Virus record (IMG/VR): IMGVR_UViG_3300017963_000083
Coordinates: 1 to 49,154 of that record
Origin: a virus
Strand: one strand, 5' to 3'
DNA length: 49,154 nt
Below the pieces are notes generated by a model that did no database searches, was not told the origin of the DNA, and saw only the letters and a program-made list of their open reading frames with translations. This document shows positions 38,991 to 46,264 of the stretch, in pieces (within the stretch, counting starts at the first letter, position 1; each line of letters starts with the position of its first letter). The position numbers were made by a program, and so were the translations under genes.

Positions 38991-39179
38991 ATGAAAATTA
39001 GGCTCACAGTCGAGGTGAAGGACCTGTTTAGGCATGCAGTCGCACATCGCTTTGGCCAGGAAGGAACAGAACCAGCGAGTCGGTTGTTTGTCGAGAATCT
39101 GCTGCAAACCGTAGTCGACAACTACGTGCGTGGCGTAACAGACCAGTTCCTACAAAAGGAGGGCGTGGATGAAGAGTAA
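38991..39179 (+). CDS. Small helical protein
   Basis: 62 residues; a short strand (MKIRLTVEVKDLFRH) and a helical rest (VENLLQTVVDNYVRGVTDQF). AAGGAGGAAGC precedes the ATG; the 3' end overlaps the next gene by 11 nt. Function unknown. Confidence 0.68.
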   Translation: MKIRLTVEVKDLFRHAVAHRFGQEGTEPASRLFVENLLQTVVDNYVRGVTDQFLQKEGVDEE

Positions 39180-39387
39180 GCACTACCGCATCAAATGGGA
39201 CATGGCACAGTCGAAGATCGTCAGGTGTGACTGTCGGTGGTGGCGTGAGTCGCTTAACTGCTTCCAGTCCTTTGGCGAGGCCAGAGATGCGCTGGCCAAC
39301 TACTTCCGTGGTGTGAAGGACAAATTCCAGCACGCACTCGAGGGAATCTACACTATCGAGGAGTCCGACATAAAGGAGGAGGTATGA
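39169..39387 (+). CDS. Small 'HYxI-CDC' family protein, diverged copy 3
   Basis: 72 residues. KHYRIKWDMAQSKIVRCDCR and the C-terminal ESDIKEEV resemble copies 1 and 2 (HYTI, CDC/CNC, ADIE/DDID), but the middle differs. GGAGGG precedes the ATG. A third, older duplicate. Confidence 0.68.
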   Translation: MKSKHYRIKWDMAQSKIVRCDCRWWRESLNCFQSFGEARDALANYFRGVKDKFQHALEGIYTIEESDIKEEV

Positions 39388-39896
39388 GCAAGATTAAGAA
39401 TGCTATCGAGGTGATCAACCGTCGTCGCCGTGTGCTCGCCGAGACCGACAAGCACGCGGCTGCCGAGCTTGAGTGGGTGTTAGAACTCCTACTCGATGTG
39501 GACCGGCCACCACAACCACCTAGAGAATCTATGATACGGGGTCTGGCCGCATCACTCGGGCTAAGTCTGGATGACACGGTCAACGAGGAAGGAGGTGGCT
39601 GGTATGGTGGGTACAGACGCATGCGGCCGTACTACGTCTACGCCGTAGGCTACACCCGCCATTATGGTGGGCCCGAGGAGGGTGGCTGGTGGTACGACAA
39701 TCGCCACCGTCTCGATGTCTACGAATGCTGGACAGCGGAGGAGATAAGAGAGGCTACACAACAATTGCGCGATGAGTATCCCACTTGCCCACGTGGAAGG
39801 AGCAGCGTCATTGGTGGTATGGATGTAGAGATCGGCATCACGTGCGACACCGAGAAAATCCCGACTGACGACCGTCGTCGGCCACACTACGAGTAA
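39384..39896 (+). CDS. Tyr/Trp-rich protein of unknown function
   Basis: 170 residues. The N-terminal 80 are helical and charged. A Gly/Tyr/Trp-rich core follows (YYVYAVGYTRHYGGPEEGGW), then a helix (WTAEEIREATQQLRDEYP) and a beta end. The core looks like a small enzyme-inhibitor or binding fold common in phage early regions, but no named family is certain. 4-nt overlap with the upstream gene. Confidence 0.7.
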   Translation: MSKIKNAIEVINRRRRVLAETDKHAAAELEWVLELLLDVDRPPQPPRESMIRGLAASLGLSLDDTVNEEGGGWYGGYRRMRPYYVYAVGYTRHYGGPEEGGWWYDNRHRLDVYECWTAEEIREATQQLRDEYPTCPRGRSSVIGGMDVEIGITCDTEKIPTDDRRRPHYE

Positions 39897-39905
39897 GGAG
39901 GAAAC

Positions 39906-40133
39906 ATGTGCGCATTGCGAATGGTGAAGGAACCAAAAATGGAGGAGTGTTATGTTGTCATAGTGGAGCGCCCGAAGGGGGTCACATCGATCGAGATGGC
40001 CGCGTATATCCGAGATGCCATCAACGCGTGGGGAGGTGGTTACCCCCCGGATGACCCGTTATTCACAGCGAATTGGAATAACAACGTGTTTGTGTTCTCG
40101 GAGGAGCAGCTATGGCAAAAGATAAGGAGGTAG
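39906..40133 (+). CDS. Small alpha/beta protein of unknown function
   Basis: 75 residues: strand-helix-strand layout (CYVVIVERPKGVTSIEMAAY, NNNVFVFSEEQLW), ferredoxin-like in pattern. AAGGAGGAAAC precedes ATG 39906; the 3' end overlaps the next gene by 22 nt. Function unknown. Confidence 0.68.
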   Translation: MCALRMVKEPKMEECYVVIVERPKGVTSIEMAAYIRDAINAWGGGYPPDDPLFTANWNNNVFVFSEEQLWQKIRR

Positions 40134-40717
40134 GCCGCAAGCTACGGGCCGACAAGCGCCGAAAGCAGGAAGTAAAGGAGATAGGTGGCGTCTTGCCGGC
40201 CCGTGGTATGTGGCTGGTCAACCCAAAGACCAGGAGAGTAGCGGGCCGCATATTGCGCGTCCGCAAAAACGGCAAGATCGTGGTACTCAGTCTGTATGGC
40301 TCCCATGTGGAGCACGACCAGGACGCCATCATAAACAATGGCTACCAGTACACCAAGGGTACGCCACGTGGGAAGTGGGTGTTCCTGCCTGACATCGAAC
40401 TCGTGCCGATTAAGGATGTACTCGCGAAGTACGAGTTCGAGAGTCTGGACCAACGCGATCGGCCCCTAAAACATCAGACCACTAGACAGAAGAAGGAGGC
40501 TCAAAAGGAAAAAGATTGCTTGTGTGGGTGTGGTGGCAAATGCAGGCGTTACTTTCTGCCTGGCCACGACGCCAAATTCAAATCGAGATTAGGGAAGGCC
40601 AGCCCGGATAAGCCCATGCGCGTCACCAAAGCGCAACAGGATTATCTGGACCAGGCAAAATGGATGACAGCCGATATGTGGCTCAAAGTCAAAACAAAGG
40701 AGAAGGACAATGGCTAG
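40112..40717 (+). CDS. CLCGCG-GHD zinc-finger family protein, copy 1
   Basis: 201 residues. The N-terminal part is a beta domain (LRVRKNGKIVVLSLYGSHVE). The C-terminal part has DCLCGCGGKCRRYFLPGHD followed by a basic segment, shared with 40710-40982 (CLCGCG..RFRQGHD) and 44772-45260 (CLCGCG..KFKPGHD). The conserved Cys and His suggest a small zinc-binding, probably nucleic-acid-binding, treble-clef-like domain. Confidence 0.75.
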   Translation: MAKDKEVGRKLRADKRRKQEVKEIGGVLPARGMWLVNPKTRRVAGRILRVRKNGKIVVLSLYGSHVEHDQDAIINNGYQYTKGTPRGKWVFLPDIELVPIKDVLAKYEFESLDQRDRPLKHQTTRQKKEAQKEKDCLCGCGGKCRRYFLPGHDAKFKSRLGKASPDKPMRVTKAQQDYLDQAKWMTADMWLKVKTKEKDNG

Positions 40718-40982
40718 CAAGAAGACCAACGGCAAGACCAACGGCAAGACCAAGAAGAGCAGCAAGAAGGAAAAGAAGACCCATGATTGCCTGTGCGGGT
40801 GTGGCGAGCAGTGCACTGGCAAGCGTAGGTTTCGGCAAGGCCACGATGCCACCCTCCGCTCTCGGGTACTCAAACACGCACGTGGCATCGAGAAGAGCCG
40901 GTTCACTGGTGCTCAGATCGAGTGGGCCATGGGCTCGCACTGGATGACCAAGGAAATCGCTGCCGAACTCCCCACCAAGTAA
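40710..40982 (+). CDS. CLCGCG-GHD zinc-finger family protein, copy 2
   Basis: 90 residues. A Lys/Asn repeat N-terminus (NGKTNGKTKKSSKKEKK) precedes DCLCGCGEQCTGKRRF, QGHDATLRSRVLKHA and a C-terminal AMGSHWMTKEIAAEL that resembles the end of copy 3. The stop is the last of the early operon. Likely DNA or RNA binding. Confidence 0.77.
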   Translation: MASKKTNGKTNGKTKKSSKKEKKTHDCLCGCGEQCTGKRRFRQGHDATLRSRVLKHARGIEKSRFTGAQIEWAMGSHWMTKEIAAELPTK

Positions 40983-41056
40983 GCCTACCTGTTGTACCAA
41001 TCAAACAAAACATGCACAGTATCTCGTAGCCGCGTCCAAGACGGATCCGGGATACT
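40983..41056 (+). other. Hammerhead remnant and hairpin after the early operon
   Basis: CCTACCTGTTG (40984-40994) follows the stop codon as CCTACCTGATGA does in HHR4 and HHR5, but the rest of the core is missing, so it looks like a decayed ribozyme. Bases 41021-41056 (ATCTCG, CCGCGTCC, GACGG, GGATACT) form a hairpin of the same element as in 35377-35576. No T-tract follows. Confidence 0.4.
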
Positions 41057-41104
41057 CGTATTCGAGATGTAGTCAAGACACATACATTATCGTCAACAGA
41101 TATA

Positions 41105-41134
41105 TTGACAGACTTATGCCAGGTGTGCTATCCT
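41105..41134 (+). promoter_or_regulatory. Promoter of the replication module
   Basis: TTGACA (41105-41110), 18-bp spacer, TATCCT (41129-41134). The bases after the -35 (GACT) match the promoter at 44713. GTCAAGACAC and GTCAAC lie 25-50 bp upstream, similar to motifs upstream of the early promoter. Confidence 0.65.
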
Positions 41135-41166
41135 CTATCCCCGGACGCTCAACAAGGGGACACAGC

Positions 41167-41508
41167 ATGAGCAAATCCGGAATTCTCGAACAAGTCGCAG
41201 AGGCTAAGGTATTCCTAACATCACTCAGTAACCACATACCAGACGAGGACCAGCTGTTCGGCTGGGTGGATGAGTTAGAGACTCGCCACGACAAGATCGA
41301 ACAGCTCGCCTCCAAGATTCCTCACTACCCAGAGTGTGAGGGAAACATTAGAATCAAAAACCCACCGAGGTATGACGACATCAGGCGTGCACTCGAGCAG
41401 GCTATGCCAGTCATGCGCTCTATGGCAGACGCCAGAGGATTCAGGAGCGATGAAGCGATCTGGTGTCTCATGGCAGACCGCTACATCGATCAGTTGCGTG
41501 GCTTCTAA
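41167..41508 (+). CDS. Helical protein of unknown function
   Basis: 113 residues from ATG 41167 (AAGGGGACA upstream). Mostly helical, with FGWVDELETRHDKIEQLASK and DDIRRALEQAMPVMRSMADA. First gene after the replication promoter; 1-nt overlap with the next. No family recognised. Confidence 0.72.
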   Translation: MSKSGILEQVAEAKVFLTSLSNHIPDEDQLFGWVDELETRHDKIEQLASKIPHYPECEGNIRIKNPPRYDDIRRALEQAMPVMRSMADARGFRSDEAIWCLMADRYIDQLRGF

Positions 41509-41744
41509 TGAGCAAACATGCCAATATCGTCGGGGTGGCGTACCAGGATTGCTTCAATGAAGAAGCACAGAAAGCAGTAGTTGACGATTGCGAGAACGTC
41601 AACTGGGGAGCAGCATTCTATGCGGATCCAGGAGTCTCCAAATGTCCTGGTTGTGAAGAATACTACTGGTGGGAGTCGGACAAACTCCAATGCCCGTCAT
41701 GTGGAACTACCTGGGATACGAATACGAAGCAGATAGTAAATTGA
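41508..41744 (+). CDS. Small zinc-ribbon protein
   Basis: 78 residues from ATG 41508. CPGCEEYYWWESDKLQCPSC is a complete zinc ribbon (two CxxC pairs 13 residues apart). Ends in a short acidic-to-basic tail. Probable nucleic-acid or protein binding. Confidence 0.72.
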   Translation: MSKHANIVGVAYQDCFNEEAQKAVVDDCENVNWGAAFYADPGVSKCPGCEEYYWWESDKLQCPSCGTTWDTNTKQIVN

Positions 41745-41745
41745 T

Positions 41746-41952
41746 ATGAGTTATCATGACGCGGCATATGATGAATTCAACGAATATTGTGAGGAGTTGC
41801 GCGAAGAAAACGCATCCCTTCGTGCCAGGGTAGCCGAGTTGGAGGATGCGTTGAAGTATCAGGACGGATACTGGGTTGATATGTTGTCCGATGTGAAGCA
41901 CAACCGCAAATGTGCGCAGATGCGAGTTGCTGTTGTATTGGAGGGGAAGTGA
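41746..41952 (+). CDS. Small coiled-coil protein
   Basis: 68 residues. LREENASLRARVAELEDALK is a clear leucine-zipper-like coiled coil; the C-terminus is basic and Cys-containing. The end overlaps the next GTG start (GTGA). Function unknown. Confidence 0.68.
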   Translation: MSYHDAAYDEFNEYCEELREENASLRARVAELEDALKYQDGYWVDMLSDVKHNRKCAQMRVAVVLEGK

Positions 41953-42176
41953 TTAAGCCCACACTAGTAGAAACCGTGGTGCCGATCGGCAAGAGTGACC
42001 GACCCACAGAGACACCAGCAGAGCCGGGTATGATGATCAAGGCCGCTTTTGTCGAGGGTTTTGTCGATGGGTGGAACAGCTGCATCGAGAATCGGTTCAC
42101 AGAAGGTGGAGCACCAGACGAAGTAGACAGGGCTTGGTTAAGGTCCGGTTCTCGGGCCATGTTGGGAGAAAGATGA
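41949..42176 (+). CDS. Small protein, GTG start
   Basis: 75 residues from GTG 41949, selected because GGAGGGGA precedes it and it overlaps the upstream stop by 4 nt. The end overlaps the next ATG in the same way. Contains MIKAAFVEGFVDGWNSCIE, which resembles short phage proteins with an 'AFxxGF..G' helix. Function unknown. Confidence 0.65.
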   Translation: MIKPTLVETVVPIGKSDRPTETPAEPGMMIKAAFVEGFVDGWNSCIENRFTEGGAPDEVDRAWLRSGSRAMLGER

Positions 42177-42409
42177 GCGAGCAGGACCATAGGCAGCGGG
42201 TGCAAGCAGCACTCGACAAGTTCGCCGAGGAGCAGTGTGGTGGACGCAAGCCCTATGGACAGGTTATGCATGATGTGCTGTTGCACGCAACCAAAGAGCA
42301 GGGGGTTCCAAGTGAACAAGCCGAGCAAGCCGAGGAAGAACAGACTCAAGCAACTGAGGGAACAGAGCAAACTGACCCAGAAGGAAGTTGCGACGATACT
42401 GGGGATTGA
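42173..42409 (+). CDS. Small acidic-tailed protein
   Basis: 78 residues from ATG 42173. A helical N-terminal half (RVQAALDKFAEEQCGGRKPY) and an acidic Gln/Glu-rich tail. The last 98 nt overlap the HTH gene in another frame, which explains the low-complexity tail. Translationally coupled upstream. Moderately supported. Confidence 0.55.
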   Translation: MSEQDHRQRVQAALDKFAEEQCGGRKPYGQVMHDVLLHATKEQGVPSEQAEQAEEEQTQATEGTEQTDPEGSCDDTGD

Positions 42410-42539
42410 TTCTACCACAGTAAGTAGTCATGAGTCTGCCAGACGTGGCATCACCAAGGAAGAAATAGAGGGGTACGCGAGTCTGTTCAAGGTCAGTTCG
42501 TACGAACTGTTTTTTGAGCCAGAAACCATAGCTGACTGA
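42312..42539 (+). CDS. XRE-family transcriptional regulator
   Basis: 75 residues from GTG 42312 (AGGGGG upstream). LKQLREQSKLTQKEVATILG and STTVSSHESARRG form a Cro/C1-type HTH, ending with SYELFFEP. Directly before the prim-pol/helicase gene (2 nt apart). It could control the 41105 or 44713 promoter. A lysogeny role is not supported, as no integrase was found. Confidence 0.85.
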   Translation: MNKPSKPRKNRLKQLREQSKLTQKEVATILGIDSTTVSSHESARRGITKEEIEGYASLFKVSSYELFFEPETIAD

Positions 42540-42541
42540 CC

Positions 42542-44332
42542 ATGACCATGCTCGATGAGGCCCTACGATACCTGGATCGTGGCTGGTCGGTAATTCCCGC
42601 ACAGCGCAAGGGAAAGAAAGCGCTGGTAGAGTGGGAAGAATACAGCCAACGAAAGCCCACACCTGAAGAAATCAAGTCGTGGTGGAAGAAGTGGCCAAAT
42701 GCCAACATCGCAGTCATCACGGGCCGAGTATCCAACCTAGTCGCTGTCGACATCGACCCCGATCGAGGGGGAGACCCACGCAAGGTGTACAACCGCACCA
42801 AGACCGGTCTCATCAGCAGGACTGGTAGCAATGGGTATCACCTCTTCTATTCCTACCCGACTGGTACAGACCACGTCTATAACAAGGTAGGCAAGGATGG
42901 TATCGACATCCGAGGTGATGGTGGGTATGTCATCGCTCCTCCTTCAGTGCACGCCAGTGGCAAAAAGTACGAGTTCGTCTCATATAGCGAACCTGCCGTG
43001 TTGCCCAGTTGGCTCACCGACGAGGTAGAAGAGGAAGGCCAGGAGAACAACGATCGCTGGCTATCGGATATTCTGTCTGGTGTGGGACAGGGAGGCAGAA
43101 ACGACGCTGCTACCAGACTGGCTGGGTATTTCGCATCGAAGGACATGGCTAAGGAAGTAGCAGCCCATCTACTCAAGGATTGGAATAGCAAGAATGAGCC
43201 GCCGTTGCACGACCGAGAGCTTACCACCGTGCTGGATAGCGTCTACAAGACCGAGTTCCGGAGAAATAAGAATCGAAAGAGGAACGGCGTCCCTCAGTCT
43301 CTATCATTCATGCATTTTGGATCCTACATGTCCAGATTCGGCGACATGTCTATTCGTTGGTGCATTAAGGATTGGCTCCCCGATTCAACGATCGCTTTCG
43401 TTATCTCGCCTCCTGGCACCTATAAGACCTGGACCGTCTTTGATCTGGCCGTATCTGTAGCGGGCGGTCACAAATTCCTAGGACAATATGAGGTGATCAA
43501 CCCAGGGCCCGTGCTCATCCTGCAACAGGAGGATTTCCACGGTCAGATTGTCGAGCGTATAGCCAGCGTCGTCACAGACCGCCATGGATTCGATTTTGAT
43601 AAGGACGACCCGAGTGATGCAGAGCATTTTGAGTGTCCGAACGCACCAGACCTACCGATCGTATTCCACCCCGATCGGGCCTTGCGGTTCGATGACACAG
43701 GACTCATGCACTCCCTCGAACAGTATGTGGCCAAGGTAAAACCCAGACTCGTGATTATAGATCCGCTCTATTCCGCTGGCAACGTGGATGACTACATGGC
43801 CAAGACGGCCGAGCAGATGTTTCCACTCAAAAAGATGAGGGATACCTACGGCTGTTCATTCCTGGTTGTGCACCACACCAAAAAGAAAGCCGAGGGTACA
43901 GAGCGCGAAGGTGGCTGGGGTAGCCAGTTCCTGAATGCGTTCATGGAGACGGGCTGGCAGATACGTCGCTCCGGAGATAACAACTCGGTGGTGGTGCACC
44001 GCCATTTCAAAGTGAAAGGCGAGATACCCGATCTGCACCTCACCTTCGACATCAGCACTGAGAGACCATACAAGTACAACATCATCTGCGAAGACGCCGA
44101 GGAAGCGCTCGAGGAGTACAGAGAGAAAACCAAGTCCAACACCGCAGTCAAAAAAGCAGAAACCGACATTCTGGTGGTTCTTAGGAAGGGGCCCGCTCAT
44201 ACGGCCGAGATCGCCAGACAGGTTGGTGTACATAAAAGCACAATATCTCGCCGCATGGGGCAACTCGAGAAGGCCGGTGTGGTGGTGAAGAATGACAAGG
44301 ATTGGGAACTAGCCGAACTACCAGACTTTTAG
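42542..44332 (+). CDS. Prim-pol/AAA helicase fusion (replicative primase-helicase)
   Basis: 596 residues. The first 170 are a bifunctional primase-polymerase domain (WSVIPAQRKGKKA, the DxD in VAVDIDPD, GYHLFYSYPTG, APPSVHASG). Residues 280-490 are a RepA-like hexameric ATPase: Walker A PPGTYKT, VLILQQEDF, Walker B VIIDPL and the FLVVHHTKK segment. The C-terminal 70 residues include a winged helix (IARQVGVHKSTISRRM). It primes and unwinds DNA at the fork. The phage encodes no separate DnaB- or DnaG-like gene. Confidence 0.92.
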   Translation: MTMLDEALRYLDRGWSVIPAQRKGKKALVEWEEYSQRKPTPEEIKSWWKKWPNANIAVITGRVSNLVAVDIDPDRGGDPRKVYNRTKTGLISRTGSNGYHLFYSYPTGTDHVYNKVGKDGIDIRGDGGYVIAPPSVHASGKKYEFVSYSEPAVLPSWLTDEVEEEGQENNDRWLSDILSGVGQGGRNDAATRLAGYFASKDMAKEVAAHLLKDWNSKNEPPLHDRELTTVLDSVYKTEFRRNKNRKRNGVPQSLSFMHFGSYMSRFGDMSIRWCIKDWLPDSTIAFVISPPGTYKTWTVFDLAVSVAGGHKFLGQYEVINPGPVLILQQEDFHGQIVERIASVVTDRHGFDFDKDDPSDAEHFECPNAPDLPIVFHPDRALRFDDTGLMHSLEQYVAKVKPRLVIIDPLYSAGNVDDYMAKTAEQMFPLKKMRDTYGCSFLVVHHTKKKAEGTEREGGWGSQFLNAFMETGWQIRRSGDNNSVVVHRHFKVKGEIPDLHLTFDISTERPYKYNIICEDAEEALEEYREKTKSNTAVKKAETDILVVLRKGPAHTAEIARQVGVHKSTISRRMGQLEKAGVVVKNDKDWELAELPDF

Positions 44333-44341
44333 GGGGCAACA

Positions 44342-44716
44342 ATGAAACTGGTATACATCGCAGGGCCGTATCGGGCCGACACGCCGTACGAAATTGAGCG
44401 CAACATCCGTAGGGCCGAAGACCTGGGACTCGAAGTGGCCAGAAATGGAGCAGTACCTGTCATTCCGCACACCATGTACCGCTTCTTCCAGGACTCCTTG
44501 CCGGACGACTTCTGGCTTGATGGAACCATGGAAATCTTGCGTCGTTGTGATGCCATCCTGATGGGCCCACAGTGGGAAGAGAGCGCGGGGTCCAATAGCG
44601 AGTTCAAGGAAGCTGAGAAGCTCGGGCTCGCCATCTTCTACTGGCAAGAAGACGTGATGCACGCATCCAAGAAGTGGTTTCAGTTCCTAGGGGTTGACCC
44701 CAAATATAGTACTTGA
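44342..44716 (+). CDS. Nucleoside 2-deoxyribosyltransferase-like protein (DUF4406 group)
   Basis: 124 residues. YIAGPYRADTPYEIERNIRR and PVIPHTMYRF are the N-terminal signatures; DAILMGPQWEESAGSNSEFK with a Glu/Ser pair and the end FKEAEKLGLAIFY complete the fold. Relatives exchange bases on deoxynucleosides or hydrolyse dNMPs. In a genome with a Z-nucleotide pathway a role in nucleotide salvage is likely, but not proven. Confidence 0.8.
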   Translation: MKLVYIAGPYRADTPYEIERNIRRAEDLGLEVARNGAVPVIPHTMYRFFQDSLPDDFWLDGTMEILRRCDAILMGPQWEESAGSNSEFKEAEKLGLAIFYWQEDVMHASKKWFQFLGVDPKYST

Positions 44717-44742
44717 CAGACTATACCCTGACATGCTATAAT
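44713..44742 (+). promoter_or_regulatory. Promoter of the recombination/Z-nucleotide operon
   Basis: TTGACA (44713-44718), 18-bp spacer with TGACATGC, perfect TATAAT (44737-44742). Very similar over its full length to the promoter at 35624. It reads into the CLCGCG protein and on through polymerase and purZ. Confidence 0.85.
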
Positions 44743-44771
44743 ACGCCGTCTAATAACGAAGGGGACACACA

Positions 44772-45260
44772 ATGAGTAAGTTATCGCACGCGCAACAGAA
44801 GACGCTCCTCAAGATCGGAGAGCACACCGGACCGCTGACTGAGGAGGAGGCAAAAAAGCTGTATGACGCTCGGGTCGTAAACAACCTCCTCAAAAAGGGG
44901 GTGCTCGAGAACGTGGATGGTTTCATAGTCAAAAGAGTCAGGGAGCAACAGAGACTCGCACCACCCGCCAATGTCGACACCACCAAGATCCGCAAGACCA
45001 TCGATCTATCGCAGGCATCGAAAGCGCAGGTGCGAGCCACCACCAGCAAATGCCTGTGTGGGTGCGGCATGCCAGTCTATGGTAGAGCAAAATTCAAGCC
45101 CGGTCACGACGGCCGTCTGCGTGGCAAGGTCCTGAGGCTCATGAAGGGGGAGCCGGCCGAGTTCGACGTCACCAACCAGGAGACGCTCACCTATCTCAAG
45201 GGCGCGCACTGGATCACGCCCGAGATCTGGGATGCCCTGAAGGAGGCGTATCATGCCTAG
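44772..45260 (+). CDS. CLCGCG-GHD zinc-finger family protein, copy 3
   Basis: 162 residues. An N-terminal winged-helix-like region (HTGPLTEEEAKKLYDARVVN) precedes KCLCGCGMPVYGRAKFKPGHD and LRGKVLRLMKG; the end KGAHWITPEIWDALKEAY parallels SHWMTKEIA in copy 2. It heads the recombination/Z operon, so this domain occurs in both early operons. Likely DNA binding, possibly regulatory. Confidence 0.77.
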   Translation: MSKLSHAQQKTLLKIGEHTGPLTEEEAKKLYDARVVNNLLKKGVLENVDGFIVKRVREQQRLAPPANVDTTKIRKTIDLSQASKAQVRATTSKCLCGCGMPVYGRAKFKPGHDGRLRGKVLRLMKGEPAEFDVTNQETLTYLKGAHWITPEIWDALKEAYHA

Positions 45261-46263
45261 GCATCTCTCGTACACGCAGTGGTCCACGTGGCAAAGGTGC
45301 CAGTACTCTTATTACCTCAAGTACGTACTCAGGATCAAACCGCGTCATGAGAGACCGGCCATATCGCTTGGTATCGCTGTCCACAGGGGACTTGCCGCTG
45401 GTCTGTTGGGTGAGTCGGTAGCCAATGCAATCGCCGAGTGGCAAGATGAGCTTCTCGAGCAGCCCCTATTCCCGGATGAGGAGATGCAAGTCGAGGAGAT
45501 GGGGCCGGAAGCACACGCTATCACTGGGCGCACCCTCGATTCTCTTGAGCTTGGAGAGAAGTGGGACACCGTAAGTGTGGATGGTGTGCCCTTAGTCGAG
45601 ACCAAACTCGAGTGCGACTTGCCCAAGGAATCGGGTGATTGGTCCCATTTCGAGGGACACATCGACTGGGTAGCTCTCGAACTTGAGACGGGCCGGAAGT
45701 GGCTCGTGGATCATAAGGTCCGCAAGTCGTTCCAGGGTGACTACGCCGAAGAGTTCAACCAGCAGATGGCTCTGTACAAACACTTGATGACGGTCGAACT
45801 CGACATCAAGGACGTGTATGGGTCCATCACTCACCAAATAAAGTCCACCACACCACAGGAACCCTCAATCAACAAGAACGGTTCGGTGGGCCGTCAGTTG
45901 ATTACCACAGACTGGCCAACATACCTGGCCGTTATTGAGCGCCAAGGCCAAGACCCGGCCGACTACGAGGATATGCGTGCCAAGCTGCAAGATGTCGAGT
46001 GGTCCCGTATGTCGACCAATTACTGGCCGGACATGATGGTGCGGGCCGTCTGGAACAACATGGTGAGCAACGCCAAGGCCATACAGGAGGCCAAATCCTA
46101 CCCGCGCACCATCGGTCTGTTCACATGCAATGGGTGCAGACTGCGCGAATTCTGCATGGCCGACCTGCGAGGTGAGGATACCGACTTTCTTCTCCAAACA
46201 ACCTTCATGTATAAAGACGAGGAAGACAAGCCCCTAAACCCAAACATCGAATTGGAGGAGTGA
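45253..46263 (+). CDS. Cas4/RecB-like PD-(D/E)XK nuclease with Fe-S cysteines
   Basis: 336 residues. The N-terminus HLSYTQWSTWQRCQYSYYLK is the family's opening motif. The catalytic core is visible in EGHIDWVALELETGRKWLVDHKV (split: GHIDW, then VDHK) with a later Gln-Tyr motif (FNQQMALYKHL). The four Cys (QRC near the start; CNGCRLREFC at the end) match the 4Fe-4S staple of Cas4/AddB. It degrades or resects DNA ends, likely with the next gene in recombination. Confidence 0.88.
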   Translation: MPRHLSYTQWSTWQRCQYSYYLKYVLRIKPRHERPAISLGIAVHRGLAAGLLGESVANAIAEWQDELLEQPLFPDEEMQVEEMGPEAHAITGRTLDSLELGEKWDTVSVDGVPLVETKLECDLPKESGDWSHFEGHIDWVALELETGRKWLVDHKVRKSFQGDYAEEFNQQMALYKHLMTVELDIKDVYGSITHQIKSTTPQEPSINKNGSVGRQLITTDWPTYLAVIERQGQDPADYEDMRAKLQDVEWSRMSTNYWPDMMVRAVWNNMVSNAKAIQEAKSYPRTIGLFTCNGCRLREFCMADLRGEDTDFLLQTTFMYKDEEDKPLNPNIELEE

Positions 46264-46264
46264 A

